DNA of 64,000 nt. It comes from Clostridium_AI sp964409685 (GTDB lineage Bacteria; Bacillota; Clostridia; Lachnospirales; Lachnospiraceae). Both the position numbers and the translations under genes were made by a program. Under the pieces are notes generated by a model that ran no database searches, was not told where the DNA came from, and was given only the letters and a program-made list of their open reading frames with translations. The stretch is from positions 101,912-165,911 of the forward strand of contig CAYPEJ010000006.1 in NCBI GenBank assembly GCA_964409685.1. Reading direction: 5' to 3'. Shown piece by piece: positions 18,534-27,805 of this stretch. Numbering within the stretch: the first letter of the stretch is position 1; each line of letters opens with the position of its first letter.

Positions 18534-18567
18534 GTTGTGCATAGGGGAAAATGCACAACTTTTTTTG
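18534..18567 (+). terminator. Strong intrinsic terminator with no gene upstream
   Basis: A 9-bp perfect stem GTTGTGCAT/ATGCACAAC is followed by T7. It lies 240 bp beyond the cotJC terminator and no coding sequence ends near it, so it may end a small RNA starting near 18454. Confidence 0.75.
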
Positions 18568-18750
18568 TTATTTTGCCAATGGTAAAAAAGAAAAATTGGA
18601 AAAAATATATTTAAAATACGCATAATTTTACATCCAGTCTCAAACTCAAGACAAGTTAAGGATTGCGTGCTATAATCTATTTAAATCAAACAGAACAATT
18701 CAGTATATTTATTAATTTGCTAATACCTTTCCATATACCATACATCACTA

Positions 18751-18783
18751 GAAGAGCCCTGTGAGTTATTCACAGGGCTCTTC
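18751..18783. terminator. 14-bp hairpin between convergent units
   Basis: GAAGAGCCCTGTGA pairs perfectly with TCACAGGGCTCTTC around a 5-nt loop. There is no T run on either strand. It sits 48 bp past the stop of the minus-strand lyase gene and may act as its 3' end or an RNase barrier. Confidence 0.55.
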
Positions 18784-18830
18784 GCCTTTGGAAGTTCTAT
18801 TGTTTAATAATTGTTGGGCAACAACAATTT

Positions 18831-21647
18831 CTAATTAACTTTAACTTCATATAAATTAATACCACTGCCAGTAGAGTATAAGTAGATAGTACCAGCAGAA
18901 CCAGTATAATTATAAGATTGAGCACCAAGGCTACTTGTACATTCTATCGTTCCAAGTTGATTTCCACTTGCATCACATACAGCAAGGTAACGAGTGGAGC
19001 TACCAGAACTCTTTCCTGTTACTGTAATAGTACAAGAACCATTTACATCGAATTTTAGTGCACGGTAACTTGTGCTACCAGCGCCACCTAATGCAAGGTA
19101 ATTTGTATAGCTTGCTCCATTGTAAGAAGCAGAACCAGATTTCATAGACATTGTCTTAGAACTTGTAGCAACTAATGTTAAGCTATTTACCGTTGTATTA
19201 GAAGAGATTGTGCTTAATGAAGTAAAGGCTGAATTACTAAAGTTCCAATCATATGAGGTAGAAGCAGTTCCAGAACTTGGACTAGGAGAAGAACTGCTAG
19301 AACCAGATGGAGCAGTAGTAGATTCAAATTTCCATAGTTGACAAGTATTTCCGTAGTAAGTCCATTGGCAAACATTTGAACCATCTGTAGTTCCAAAATT
19401 ATAGATGTCTAATCCACTTGCATAGTTACTTGCTTTTGTTAAAATACCGTAAACACCACTTGTTGAAGTAGATGCTAATTTATAGTATTGTGCATTGCAA
19501 CCGTTGTATGGCCAAATGTTTATGTTTGCGCCATCATCAGCTGAAGCATTTACGACATCAAGCATATAGCCTAAACCATTTTTAAGAGTAAAAGAACCAT
19601 CGCTTGCATTTTCAACATACCACTTTTGTCCGTCAACGCCACTACCAGTTCCAATTTCAACGTTTTGACCAGAAGCTAACGTGTTATCGGTTACTTGTAA
19701 ATATTTTTGAGAGCTTGGATTCTTAATATAATACCATCCGTTTGAAACAGTTGTGCTACTTGTTGAAGTAGTTGCGCCAGCTGCATATACGTTAGGTTGG
19801 CTTGGTAAGGAATATCCTGTACCTAAGAAGAAGCTTGTATGTGCAGGTTGATTATAAGCAACATTTTGGGAAGCGATTTGGCAACGATATTGTGTATCAT
19901 GCATTAAAGTATAAACACGACTAGATGTAACATCTGTTGTTTGGTATACACGTAATGCAGTACCATCAGAAGTTGGCCAAATGATTTCTTCACGCCAGTC
20001 ACCTAAGATATCTGCTACTAAGCTGGCATTGGATTTGGAACCATTAATATATGTGACGCCAGAGGCAGTCAATACACGTCCGCTATCATAGCTATCTACC
20101 ATAGTGCGGTCTAATACTTCTTGTTCTAAATCTGCATCCCAGTAAACAACAAAGTTAGGATTCCATTTTGTAATGTCGGACCATTGAGCAACTGTACTTC
20201 CGCTTCCGTTATATACATTAGAACTTGCAGAAGATACAAATTCAGCGGAATTATTTCCAGAGATAAAGTTACCAGCTACCGCTCTACCAGTGTCGGAGCT
20301 TGCTGTGTAGTTAAAGATAATCTTACCATTTTTGGCATCTCTTAATGCTGCACCATATGGAGAGGTTTCAAAACAACTCCAGATTTCTAAACCACTTCTA
20401 TTAGGTAAGAAATCACCAACATGAAGTGCATCTCCATGTCCTAAACTATTTGAATAAAGACCTGTTCCATCATGGTCGATGGTACAAGCACCATATACGA
20501 TTTCATCATATCCATCTTGGTCAACATCTGCAACTGCTAAGTTGTGGTTACCTTGTCCTGCATAAGCAGAGTTTCCAGAAGAATTACTATCGAAAGTCCA
20601 TTTTTTCACTAATTTGTTGTTTACTACATTGTAAGCAACTAATACTGCTCTTGTATAGTATCCACGACACATAACAACGCTTGGGGTTTTACCGTCTAAG
20701 TAAGCAACAGCAGCTAAGAAACGATCAACACGGTTTCCATAGGAATCACCCCAATCAGATACAGTACCACGACCAGGTTCGTAATTGATTGTATTTAGGT
20801 TAGCACCTGTTTTACCATCAAATAGTGTTAAGTATTCAGAACCAGATAAGATTCTACCAGAAGAATTACGATTATCCTTGGAAGAACTTCCGATTACAGA
20901 ACCCGTTCCATCGACAGTTCCATCTGCTGTTTTACAAATCATTTCCGCACAGCCATCACCGTCAAAATCATATACCATAAATTGAGTGTAATGTGCACCT
21001 GCACGAATATTAATACCTAAGTCAATTCTCCAAAGGCGTGTACCGTTTAATTTGTAAGCATCAATGATTACATTTCCTGTGTAGCCGTCTTGAGAATTAT
21101 CTTTTGAATTAGAAGGATCCCATTTTAAAATGATTTCGTACTCACCATCACCGTCCAAATCTGCAACACTTGCATCATTAGGAGAGTATGTGTAAGCAGT
21201 GCCATCAGGAGTTGTACCACCACTTGGTTTATTTAATGGGATGTCGAAGTAATTAGTTGATTGCACAGAAACTGTTTTAGAAGTATCTGTTACGGAACCA
21301 TTTACAACAGCTTGTACATAATATGTACTGGAAGTAGAACCGCTTGCATCAAGATAGTTTGTACTATTTGTGATTAAACTGGAGTTCACTTTACTTCCAT
21401 TACGGTAAATGTAGAAACCGATACTGCTTGAATCAGTACCAAGGTAACGCCAGCTTAGATAAACACCGCTGGATGTTTTGATTGCAACTAATCCTCTGTC
21501 TAAGTTTTCCACTTGGCGAGCAGATGCAGCAGAAACCACATTGGATGAATCTTTTACGCCAATAAAGCTTCCAGAGAAGACTGTGCAAAAAAGAAACAGA
21601 ATAGATAGTGCAATTGATAATGTTTTTTTGCCATTATTAATACGCAT
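18831..21647 (-). CDS. Secreted rhamnogalacturonan lyase, polysaccharide lyase family 11
   Basis: This 938-residue secreted enzyme should cleave the rhamnogalacturonan I backbone of pectin by beta-elimination. It has a signal peptide (residues 1 to about 40: KK, hydrophobic core, cleavage near AASA). The PL11 beta-propeller domain (about 45-620) contains Ca-binding repeats DLDGDGEYEI, DFDGDGCAEM and DVDQDGYDEI. A ricin-B/CBM13-like lectin domain follows (about 640-790). After a Ser/Pro linker comes an unassigned C-terminal beta-sandwich-like module (about 805-938). The start is the ATG at 21647 behind AGGAGG; upstream in-frame ATGs would add residues before the signal peptide without a ribosome site. 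It is monocistronic and probably induced on pectin. Confidence 0.93.
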   Translation of the reverse strand: MRINNGKKTLSIALSILFLFCTVFSGSFIGVKDSSNVVSAASARQVENLDRGLVAIKTSSGVYLSWRYLGTDSSSIGFYIYRNGSKVNSSLITNSTNYLDASGSTSSTYYVQAVVNGSVTDTSKTVSVQSTNYFDIPLNKPSGGTTPDGTAYTYSPNDASVADLDGDGEYEIILKWDPSNSKDNSQDGYTGNVIIDAYKLNGTRLWRIDLGINIRAGAHYTQFMVYDFDGDGCAEMICKTADGTVDGTGSVIGSSSKDNRNSSGRILSGSEYLTLFDGKTGANLNTINYEPGRGTVSDWGDSYGNRVDRFLAAVAYLDGKTPSVVMCRGYYTRAVLVAYNVVNNKLVKKWTFDSNSSGNSAYAGQGNHNLAVADVDQDGYDEIVYGACTIDHDGTGLYSNSLGHGDALHVGDFLPNRSGLEIWSCFETSPYGAALRDAKNGKIIFNYTASSDTGRAVAGNFISGNNSAEFVSSASSNVYNGSGSTVAQWSDITKWNPNFVVYWDADLEQEVLDRTMVDSYDSGRVLTASGVTYINGSKSNASLVADILGDWREEIIWPTSDGTALRVYQTTDVTSSRVYTLMHDTQYRCQIASQNVAYNQPAHTSFFLGTGYSLPSQPNVYAAGATTSTSSTTVSNGWYYIKNPSSQKYLQVTDNTLASGQNVEIGTGSGVDGQKWYVENASDGSFTLKNGLGYMLDVVNASADDGANINIWPYNGCNAQYYKLASTSTSGVYGILTKASNYASGLDIYNFGTTDGSNVCQWTYYGNTCQLWKFESTTAPSGSSSSSPSPSSGTASTSYDWNFSNSAFTSLSTISSNTTVNSLTLVATSSKTMSMKSGSASYNGASYTNYLALGGAGSTSYRALKFDVNGSCTITVTGKSSGSSTRYLAVCDASGNQLGTIECTSSLGAQSYNYTGSAGTIYLYSTGSGINLYEVKVN

Positions 21648-21698
21648 TTTTTCCTCCTTTTTGTCATTCATACATGACTGATTTTTCATTGTAGCATT

Positions 21699-21727
21699 AG
21701 TATACAGGATTGTTTTTGCCAGAACAA
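21699..21727 (-). promoter_or_regulatory. Promoter for the rhamnogalacturonan lyase
   Basis: On the minus strand TTGTTC (21727-21722), 17 bp, TATACT (21704-21699). Confidence 0.6.
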
Positions 21728-21762
21728 TAAGAGAATTGAACAAAATTAACAATAAAAATTAT

Positions 21763-21776
21763 TGTAAATGCTTACA
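21763..21776 (-). promoter_or_regulatory. cre-like site upstream of the lyase promoter
   Basis: TGTAAATGCTTACA matches the CcpA consensus TGWNANCGNTNWCA with one mismatch. It lies about 36 bp upstream of the -35, suggesting carbon catabolite control. The site is near-palindromic. Confidence 0.5.
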
Positions 21777-21932
21777 AATTAAAATAAAGTAGTATAACTG
21801 TACAAAGAAGAAGAAAAATAGTAATAAATATGCACAAATGTAGTTGTCGAAATTTTAAAATAGTAGGATAAAATACTAATACAAACTAGAATAAGTGATC
21901 TAGGAAACGCAATAAACAAGGGAGTGTATTGG

Positions 21933-21960
21933 TTGACATTTATTTTTGGGATGATAGAAT
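21933..21960 (+). promoter_or_regulatory. Promoter for bioY
   Basis: TTGACA, 16 bp, TAGAAT, with a leader of about 65 nt. No clear BirA operator was seen. Confidence 0.55.
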
Positions 21961-22034
21961 GAAAAAAGGAACACATTCATTTTATGTGAATTGATTCAAA
22001 TCGTATCAAAAGACAAAGAAAATTGGAGGATTAA

Positions 22035-22586
22035 ATGGAAGCGAAACTAGTACGAACGAAAACCTATACCATGACAGGAATTGCACTAATGGCAGCACTT
22101 ATGTGTATTCTAGGACCAATGTCAATACCTATCGGAGTGGTACCGATTACATTAACAAATTTAGTGATTTACTTTTCTGTATATTTGTTAGGGAGCAAAT
22201 ATGGCACCATAAGTTACATAGTATATTTGTTTCTTGGAATCTTTGGACTCCCTGTGTTTTCAGGCTATACAGGAGGCATTGCAAAATTAGCAGGACCAAC
22301 AGGTGGTTATCTAATAGGTTTTATTTTTATGGCACTATTATCAGGAGTTATCGTTGAAAAATGTAAATATCATAGGATAATCAGTTTTATCGGATTAAGT
22401 ATTGCAACACTAGTTGCTTATTTTTTTGGAACAGTGTGGTTTGTCATACAAGCAGATTGTACATTTGCATATGCACTAAGTATTTGTGTAATTCCATTTC
22501 TACTTGGAGATGCTATAAAAGTGCTTATTGCCGTTTGTATTTGTCCATTTATTCGAAAACAGCTTGCGCATAATCATTTATTATAA
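22035..22586 (+). CDS. bioY: Biotin transporter BioY (ECF S component)
   Basis: This 183-residue membrane protein with about six helices is the substrate-binding subunit of an ECF importer for biotin. The family signature is present: GPMSIPIGVVPITL in helix 1-2, LLGSKYGTISY, LGIFGLPVFSGYTGGIAKLAGPTGGYL, and VIPFLLGDAIKVLIA near the end. No EcfA or EcfT genes are nearby, so it likely uses shared ECF modules encoded elsewhere. The ATG follows TTGGAGG. Biotin scavenging would suit an organism that may not make its own. Confidence 0.93.
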   Translation: MEAKLVRTKTYTMTGIALMAALMCILGPMSIPIGVVPITLTNLVIYFSVYLLGSKYGTISYIVYLFLGIFGLPVFSGYTGGIAKLAGPTGGYLIGFIFMALLSGVIVEKCKYHRIISFIGLSIATLVAYFFGTVWFVIQADCTFAYALSICVIPFLLGDAIKVLIAVCICPFIRKQLAHNHLL

Positions 22587-22633
22587 AAGAAATCATAAAA
22601 GAATGAAAATTTCCTTAAATATGAAAAAATGCG

Positions 22634-22662
22634 TTGAATGAAGACAGAGGTAACTTTATAAT
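22634..22662 (+). promoter_or_regulatory. Promoter for the fused ABC transporter
   Basis: TTGAAT, 17 bp, TATAAT, 30 bp before the start codon. Confidence 0.65.
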
Positions 22663-22692
22663 AGCAACATAAAGAAAAAAAGAGGAGAAAAA

Positions 22693-25050
22693 ATGTTAGA
22701 ATTAAGAGATATTAAAAAGTACTACAATGTAGGCGGTAATGTTACAAAAGCCCTAGATGGTATTACGACAACATTTCGAAACAAAGAATTTGTTGCTATC
22801 TTAGGAACGAGTGGTTCTGGTAAAACAACCTGTCTTAACATTATTGGTGGCTTAGATAATTATGATTCAGGTGATTTAATTATCAATGGAAAGTCCACAA
22901 AGAATTTTAAAGCTACAGACTGGGACGCATATCGTAATAATACAATTGGATTTGTATTTCAAAGTTATAATCTGATTTCACATCTTGGAATTATTGAAAA
23001 TGTAGAATTAGGTATGACACTAAGTGGTGTTTCTCGAAGTGAAAAAAGAAAAAAAGCAGTTCAGGCATTAGAACAAGTGGGTCTGAAAGAACATATGCAT
23101 AAAAGACCAAATCAATTATCTGGTGGGCAGATGCAACGTGTTGCTATCGCTAGAGCATTGGCAAATGATCCAGATATCCTACTATGTGATGAACCAACAG
23201 GAGCACTAGATACCGCTACGAGTGTTCAGATTATGGAACTAATCAAGGAAGTTGCCAAAGACAAAATGGTAATTATGGTTACTCATAATCCAGAATTAGC
23301 CCATGAATACGCAGATCGAATTGTTGAATTTAAAGATGGTCATATCATTTCTGATAGTAATCCATGCGAAGAAAAGGAAGATTCAAGCTCATTCCATTTG
23401 AAAAAGACGAGTATGAATTTCTTTACAGCACTACGTTTATCCTTTAATAACTTAAGAACGAAAAAAGGAAGAACTGCGTTAACAGCATTTGCCTCTAGTA
23501 TTGGTATCATTGGAATTGCATTGGTATTGTCCTTATCGGGCGGTTTCCAAGAACAGATCGATCAATTCCAGGCAGACAGTTTGGCAAACTTCCCATTGAT
23601 GATTACCCAAAAATCCATGAATATGGATACAGAGACGATGAAACAACAATCTATGATGATATCCGAACGAGTGGAAAATAGTTTCCCAGACGTATCCGTA
23701 GTCTACCCATATGATTCCATTGAAAATAGTTTTATTCATGAGAATAAATTTACAGATGATTATATTGATTATGTAGAAAAAATAGATTCTGACATTGTTT
23801 CATCTATTGGATTTACAAGAACAGTTGGTCTTAATTTAGTAATGGAACAAGGTGATGAATACAAAACCGTATCTTCTACAGATGTGGGATTTTCCGCTTA
23901 CCCAGAGACAAATGGTGAAAATGAATCCTACATTGAACAAAACTACGATCTATTAGCAGGTTCTCTTCCAAAAGATGAAAATGAAGTAGTACTTGTAGTT
24001 GCAAATGATAACACACTTGAAAAATCTATCTTGAAAGCACTTGGCTTTGATGCAGATGTGGATGAAATTTCATTTGATGACATCATCGGAACTACTATGA
24101 GAAGTGTGAAAAATGACGACTACTATACAAAAACGGAGATGGGAATTTACACAGTAACCAACGACTTAGAAAAAGCTTATAACAGTGAAAATAGTACAGA
24201 ATTAAAGATTACAGGTATTATTCGTCAAAAAGAAGATGTATATCTAGCAGTGTTAGCACAAGGGATTGCATATTCTGATAAATTAGCAGTTGAATTTATT
24301 GAAGATGCAAAAGATTCTGAAGTAGTAAAAGCACAAGAAGAAGTAGATTACAATATCTTAAGTGGTCAAGCTTTCTCCGAAACAGGTATGAGCATGAATG
24401 CAGCGATGATGTCTAGTACTATGTCAATGGGGACAAGCGATTCCATTACAAAAGATACTATTTTATCTTCCTTAGGTGCAGTTGGAACCCCTTACATGAT
24501 TACCATTTATCCAACTGATTTTGAAGCAAAAGACGAAATTGTAGAGTATCTAAATGCTTGGAATGAAGGAAAAGATAAAGACGATTCCATTTACTATACA
24601 GACCTTGCAGCAACGATGACAGACTTAACTGGTGGTATTATGGATGCCATCACATTAGTACTAATTGGTTTTGCAGCGATTTCCTTAGTAGTGTCCTTGA
24701 TTATGATTGCGATTATCACATATACAAGTGTATTAGAAAGAACAAAGGAAATTGGTATTTTAAAAGCATTAGGTGCTAGAAAGAAAGATGTTACCCGTGT
24801 ATTTGATGCAGAGACATGTATTCTTGGTATCTTCTCTGGATGTCTAGGTATCGTAATTGCTTGGTTATTAACATTCCCAATCAATGACGCAATTTTTACA
24901 CGTACCGAATTAGAAAATGTAGCAAAATTAAAGCCAGAATATGCGATTTTATTAGTAATTGTTAGTACGATATTAACAATGCTTGGTGGTCATATTCCTG
25001 CAAGAATGGCGGCGAAGAAAGATGCTGTAGAAGCGTTAAGAAGTGAATAG
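22693..25050 (+). CDS. Fused ABC transporter ATPase-permease (MacB/FtsX type)
   Basis: This 785-residue single-chain type VII ABC protein has two halves. The N-terminal NBD (1-225) shows Walker A GTSGSGKTT, signature LSGGQMQRV, Walker B LLCDEPTGALD and switch VTHNPE. The permease half has one membrane helix (about 262-285), a large extracellular domain (about 290-640), and three C-terminal helices (about 650-775) with the FtsX-type ERTKEIGILKALGARKKDV loop. Such proteins work by mechanotransmission, in lipoprotein or antimicrobial-peptide handling, not classic uptake. It stands alone with its own promoter and terminator, with no sensor kinase beside it, so the role is unknown. Confidence 0.9.
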   Translation: MLELRDIKKYYNVGGNVTKALDGITTTFRNKEFVAILGTSGSGKTTCLNIIGGLDNYDSGDLIINGKSTKNFKATDWDAYRNNTIGFVFQSYNLISHLGIIENVELGMTLSGVSRSEKRKKAVQALEQVGLKEHMHKRPNQLSGGQMQRVAIARALANDPDILLCDEPTGALDTATSVQIMELIKEVAKDKMVIMVTHNPELAHEYADRIVEFKDGHIISDSNPCEEKEDSSSFHLKKTSMNFFTALRLSFNNLRTKKGRTALTAFASSIGIIGIALVLSLSGGFQEQIDQFQADSLANFPLMITQKSMNMDTETMKQQSMMISERVENSFPDVSVVYPYDSIENSFIHENKFTDDYIDYVEKIDSDIVSSIGFTRTVGLNLVMEQGDEYKTVSSTDVGFSAYPETNGENESYIEQNYDLLAGSLPKDENEVVLVVANDNTLEKSILKALGFDADVDEISFDDIIGTTMRSVKNDDYYTKTEMGIYTVTNDLEKAYNSENSTELKITGIIRQKEDVYLAVLAQGIAYSDKLAVEFIEDAKDSEVVKAQEEVDYNILSGQAFSETGMSMNAAMMSSTMSMGTSDSITKDTILSSLGAVGTPYMITIYPTDFEAKDEIVEYLNAWNEGKDKDDSIYYTDLAATMTDLTGGIMDAITLVLIGFAAISLVVSLIMIAIITYTSVLERTKEIGILKALGARKKDVTRVFDAETCILGIFSGCLGIVIAWLLTFPINDAIFTRTELENVAKLKPEYAILLVIVSTILTMLGGHIPARMAAKKDAVEALRSE

Positions 25051-25078
25051 AGTTTCGTAATCGTTTCATAAATCTAAG

Positions 25079-25112
25079 AAAGAACAGTCAAGATAGTGAG
25101 CTGTTCTTTTTT
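25079..25112 (+). terminator. Terminator after the fused ABC transporter
   Basis: AAAGAACAG pairs with CTGTTCTTT; a T run follows. Confidence 0.8.
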
Positions 25113-25176
25113 AGTACGCATTTTAGGTATGTAAAACAGTCAATTTGAAGTTTTTAGGAAGTATGAAAAAGTATCA

Positions 25177-25205
25177 TTGACAGAGCGTTGTATTATTGAT
25201 AAAAT
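25177..25205 (+). promoter_or_regulatory. Promoter for the Mn riboswitch and mntP
   Basis: TTGACA, 17 bp, TAAAAT. The inferred start near 25212 is just ahead of the aptamer. Confidence 0.7.
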
Positions 25206-25214
25206 ATTATCATC

Positions 25215-25345
25215 TTTACATGAGGGAGTAGTTTGCGCATTGCGTGACAAGTCAACATGCTGACGATTTCGTCTGGCTTGTCTTAATGAATGAGACTCAT
25301 GTATGGCTTTTTTGCTATACATGAATAACTACCTTTTTATGTAGT
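25215..25345 (+). ncRNA. yybP-ykoY manganese riboswitch aptamer
   Basis: The conserved core GAGGGAGTAG (25222-25231) and the second loop segment CAACATGCTGAC (25253-25264) with CGTCTGG are present. GACAAG/CTTGTC forms an internal helix. The closing helix P1 can form from TACATGAGG (about 25218-25226) and CCTTTTTATGTA (25332-25343). The Mn exporter gene mntP follows, which is the usual partner. Binding of Mn2+ should switch on the exporter. Confidence 0.85.
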
Positions 25346-25397
25346 AATGCTGGATATATCCATTGAATATATGCGAAGACATATGGTAAGTAAGATT

Positions 25398-25428
25398 CAG
25401 GTATAGCAAAGAGCATACCTGTTTTTTT
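25398..25428 (+). terminator. Expression-platform terminator of the Mn riboswitch
   Basis: CAGGTAT (25398-25404) pairs with ATACCTG (25415-25421), followed by T7, between the aptamer and mntP. It presumably forms when Mn2+ is absent. Confidence 0.75.
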
Positions 25429-25567
25429 ATTGTTCGGAATTGTGTATTACGATTTATGTGCGAAAATATTATTTTTTTAGAGTATTTCGCATAAAATACA
25501 ATAAACAATTGTACGGAAATAGAAATCAGAGAATAGAAAAAATATAAAGGAAAGAAAGGTGGAGACG

Positions 25568-26140
25568 ATGGGATTTCAAGAAATATTTCTAATTGGAATT
25601 GGATTGTCAATGGATGCATTTGCAGTGGCATTGTGTAAAGGATTGAATATGAAGAAGAAGGTAAACTATGTGCATACTGCTATTATTGCATTATTTTTTG
25701 GAGGCTTTCAGGCAATTATGCCATACTTGGGGTGGGTACTTGGAAAACAATTTGAAGACTATATTGTTTCTGTAGACCACTGGATTGCATTCGGACTTCT
25801 GTTATATATCGGTGGAAAAATGATATATGAAGCATTTCATGGGGAAGAAGAGGAAGAAGAGGATGATAAGTTGGATTTGAAAGAGTTGACGATTATGGCG
25901 ATTGCCACAAGTATTGATGCATTGGCAGTAGGCATTACGTTAGCTTTCTTACAAGTAAATATCATTTCTTCGATTACTATTATTGGTATCACTACATTTT
26001 GTTTATCCATTGTTGGTGTATTAATTGGAAATCGTTTCGGAATGCGATTTAAAAGTAAGGCAGAGATTGCAGGTGGAGTGATTCTAATTCTAATCGGAAC
26101 TAAAATATTGTTAGAACACCTTGGCATTATTCATTTCTAA
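25568..26140 (+). CDS. mntP: Manganese efflux pump MntP
   Basis: This 190-residue, six-helix membrane protein exports Mn2+. It has the two related halves of the family, each with a conserved Asp in a membrane helix: GIGLSMDAFAVAL near the N-terminus and ATSIDALAVGI near residue 115. An acidic loop of Glu and Asp (about 93-103) separates the halves. The ATG at 25568 follows AAAGGTGGAG; an in-frame GTG at 25559 lies within that site. The yybP-ykoY riboswitch upstream supports the function. Confidence 0.95.
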   Translation: MGFQEIFLIGIGLSMDAFAVALCKGLNMKKKVNYVHTAIIALFFGGFQAIMPYLGWVLGKQFEDYIVSVDHWIAFGLLLYIGGKMIYEAFHGEEEEEEDDKLDLKELTIMAIATSIDALAVGITLAFLQVNIISSITIIGITTFCLSIVGVLIGNRFGMRFKSKAEIAGGVILILIGTKILLEHLGIIHF

Positions 26141-26207
26141 GTAAGTAGGACATAAATAAAGTCACGAATCATATAGTATAGTAAAGATGAAACGAAAGGA
26201 TTTGTAA

Positions 26208-27698
26208 TTGAAAACTAATAAAAAGGTCATTACATTTTTAAATTTGTTTCTACTTACTATACTTTTTTTGTGTGGATGCAACAAGAATGAACAAGTAGAA
26301 CAAGAGCCAAAGTACATATTTTTATTTATTGGGGATGGGATGGGGTATCCTCAGATGCAACTCACATCGGATTATCTAGGGGCTGTGAAAGATAGTGAAA
26401 ATGTAGGCATTGAAGCTCTATCATTTATGGAGTTTCCTGTAAGTGGAACGGTTTCGAATTATGACAAAACATCCTACATCCCAGATTCAGCATCATCAGG
26501 TTCAGCAATTGCAACTGGTCAGAAAATTCGAACGGGAACAGTTAGTCATAATGGCGAAAAACCACTAGAAACCATAGCAGAGAAATTGAAACATCAAAAG
26601 AACTGGAAAATAGGAATGGTATCTTCTACGAACATAAATCATACAACACCAGCAGATTTTTTTGCGCATCAAGAATGTCGAACATTAGAATATGAGATAG
26701 GATTGGATTTAATTGAAAGTGAGTTTGATTATTTTGGAAGCGGAGGATTTCGTCAAGCAACTGGAAAAGAAGAGAAACAAGTGTCGCTGTATGATTTGGC
26801 AGAACAGAAAGGTTACCAGATATTACAAACCAATCAAGAGATTCAAAGGTATCAGAATTCAGACAATCAAGTTACCAAAAGTAAAGTTATCGCAATTCCA
26901 GAGAATCTAGATAGTCAACATGCCTTAGCCTACGCGATTGACCAAACAGAAGGGATGACCCTTGCAGACCTTGTGGAGAAAGGAATAGGGTTATTAAATA
27001 ATAGCGATGGATTTTTCATGATGGTGGAAGGTGGAAAGATTGACTGGGCATGTCACCAAAACGATACAGCTACTTGTATTCAAGAAGTAATTGCCTTTAA
27101 CCAGGCGGTAGAAAAGGCGGTTGACTTTTATAATAAATATCCTGAAGAAACGTTACTTATTGTGACTGCAGATCACGAAACTGGAGGTTTAACACTTGGA
27201 AATACTGAAACAGGGTATCGACTTTATCCAGAACAATTCCAGAATCAAACAATATCCTATGAAACATTTCAATTAAAATATTTAGATTCTTATAAAAAGG
27301 AACAAACAGAATTCGAGACTGTATTACAAGATATCGAGGAGAATTTTGGATTATCAGCAGATAGTAAAAAAGCTATGGAACATGGTGTAAACATGCAACT
27401 TTCTCAGTATGACATTTCTTGTCTCAAAGAAGCATATGAGGCAACACTACAATATGGTTCGCGGAAAGAAAATGAGATGACAGAAGAAGAGTATCTTCGC
27501 TATGGAACGGGTGAACCATTAACCATAGAGATTCTGCATATCTTAGCTCGTAAATCTGGCATAGGATGGAGTACGTTTGTCCATACAGGCCTTTGTGTTC
27601 CTGTATTTGCATGTGGAAAAGGGCAAGAAACATTTGCAGGATACTATGATAATACGGAATTGTTTCAAAAGATATGCACGTTAACCAATGTAACATAA
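26208..27698 (+). CDS. Alkaline phosphatase, predicted lipoprotein
   Basis: This 496-residue protein has a lipoprotein signal peptide (lipobox LCGC, lipidated Cys near residue 24). A phosphatase domain of the PhoA/PhoD-like alkaline phosphatase superfamily follows. Motifs are GDGMGYPQM (metal ligand Asp), PDSASSGSAIATG (nucleophile Ser), TTPADFFAH, VEGGKIDWACH and TADHETGG; metal ligands and nucleophile are all present. It should release phosphate from esters outside the membrane. The start is TTG behind GAAAGGA. It lies 67 bp after mntP and could be read from the same transcript. No Pho box was recognised. Confidence 0.92.
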   Translation: MKTNKKVITFLNLFLLTILFLCGCNKNEQVEQEPKYIFLFIGDGMGYPQMQLTSDYLGAVKDSENVGIEALSFMEFPVSGTVSNYDKTSYIPDSASSGSAIATGQKIRTGTVSHNGEKPLETIAEKLKHQKNWKIGMVSSTNINHTTPADFFAHQECRTLEYEIGLDLIESEFDYFGSGGFRQATGKEEKQVSLYDLAEQKGYQILQTNQEIQRYQNSDNQVTKSKVIAIPENLDSQHALAYAIDQTEGMTLADLVEKGIGLLNNSDGFFMMVEGGKIDWACHQNDTATCIQEVIAFNQAVEKAVDFYNKYPEETLLIVTADHETGGLTLGNTETGYRLYPEQFQNQTISYETFQLKYLDSYKKEQTEFETVLQDIEENFGLSADSKKAMEHGVNMQLSQYDISCLKEAYEATLQYGSRKENEMTEEEYLRYGTGEPLTIEILHILARKSGIGWSTFVHTGLCVPVFACGKGQETFAGYYDNTELFQKICTLTNVT

Positions 27699-27734
27699 AA
27701 ATTGCTCCCAAATTGTTCATGGGAGCAATTTTTG
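27697..27734. terminator. Bidirectional terminator between convergent genes
   Basis: A 13-bp perfect stem (27698-27710 with 27720-27732) is flanked by A and T runs, so it can serve both strands. Confidence 0.85.
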
Positions 27735-27805
27735 CATACTCGATAGCTTTATAACGTGATAGAAGCATAATATTTTACAGATACAAGTTATGGATTGTCA
27801 ATAAT

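Noticed and set aside
21779..21976. A 65-codon minus-strand frame between the lyase and bioY
   Set aside because: It has no ribosome site, spans the cre-like site and the bioY promoter, and reads as AT-rich noise.
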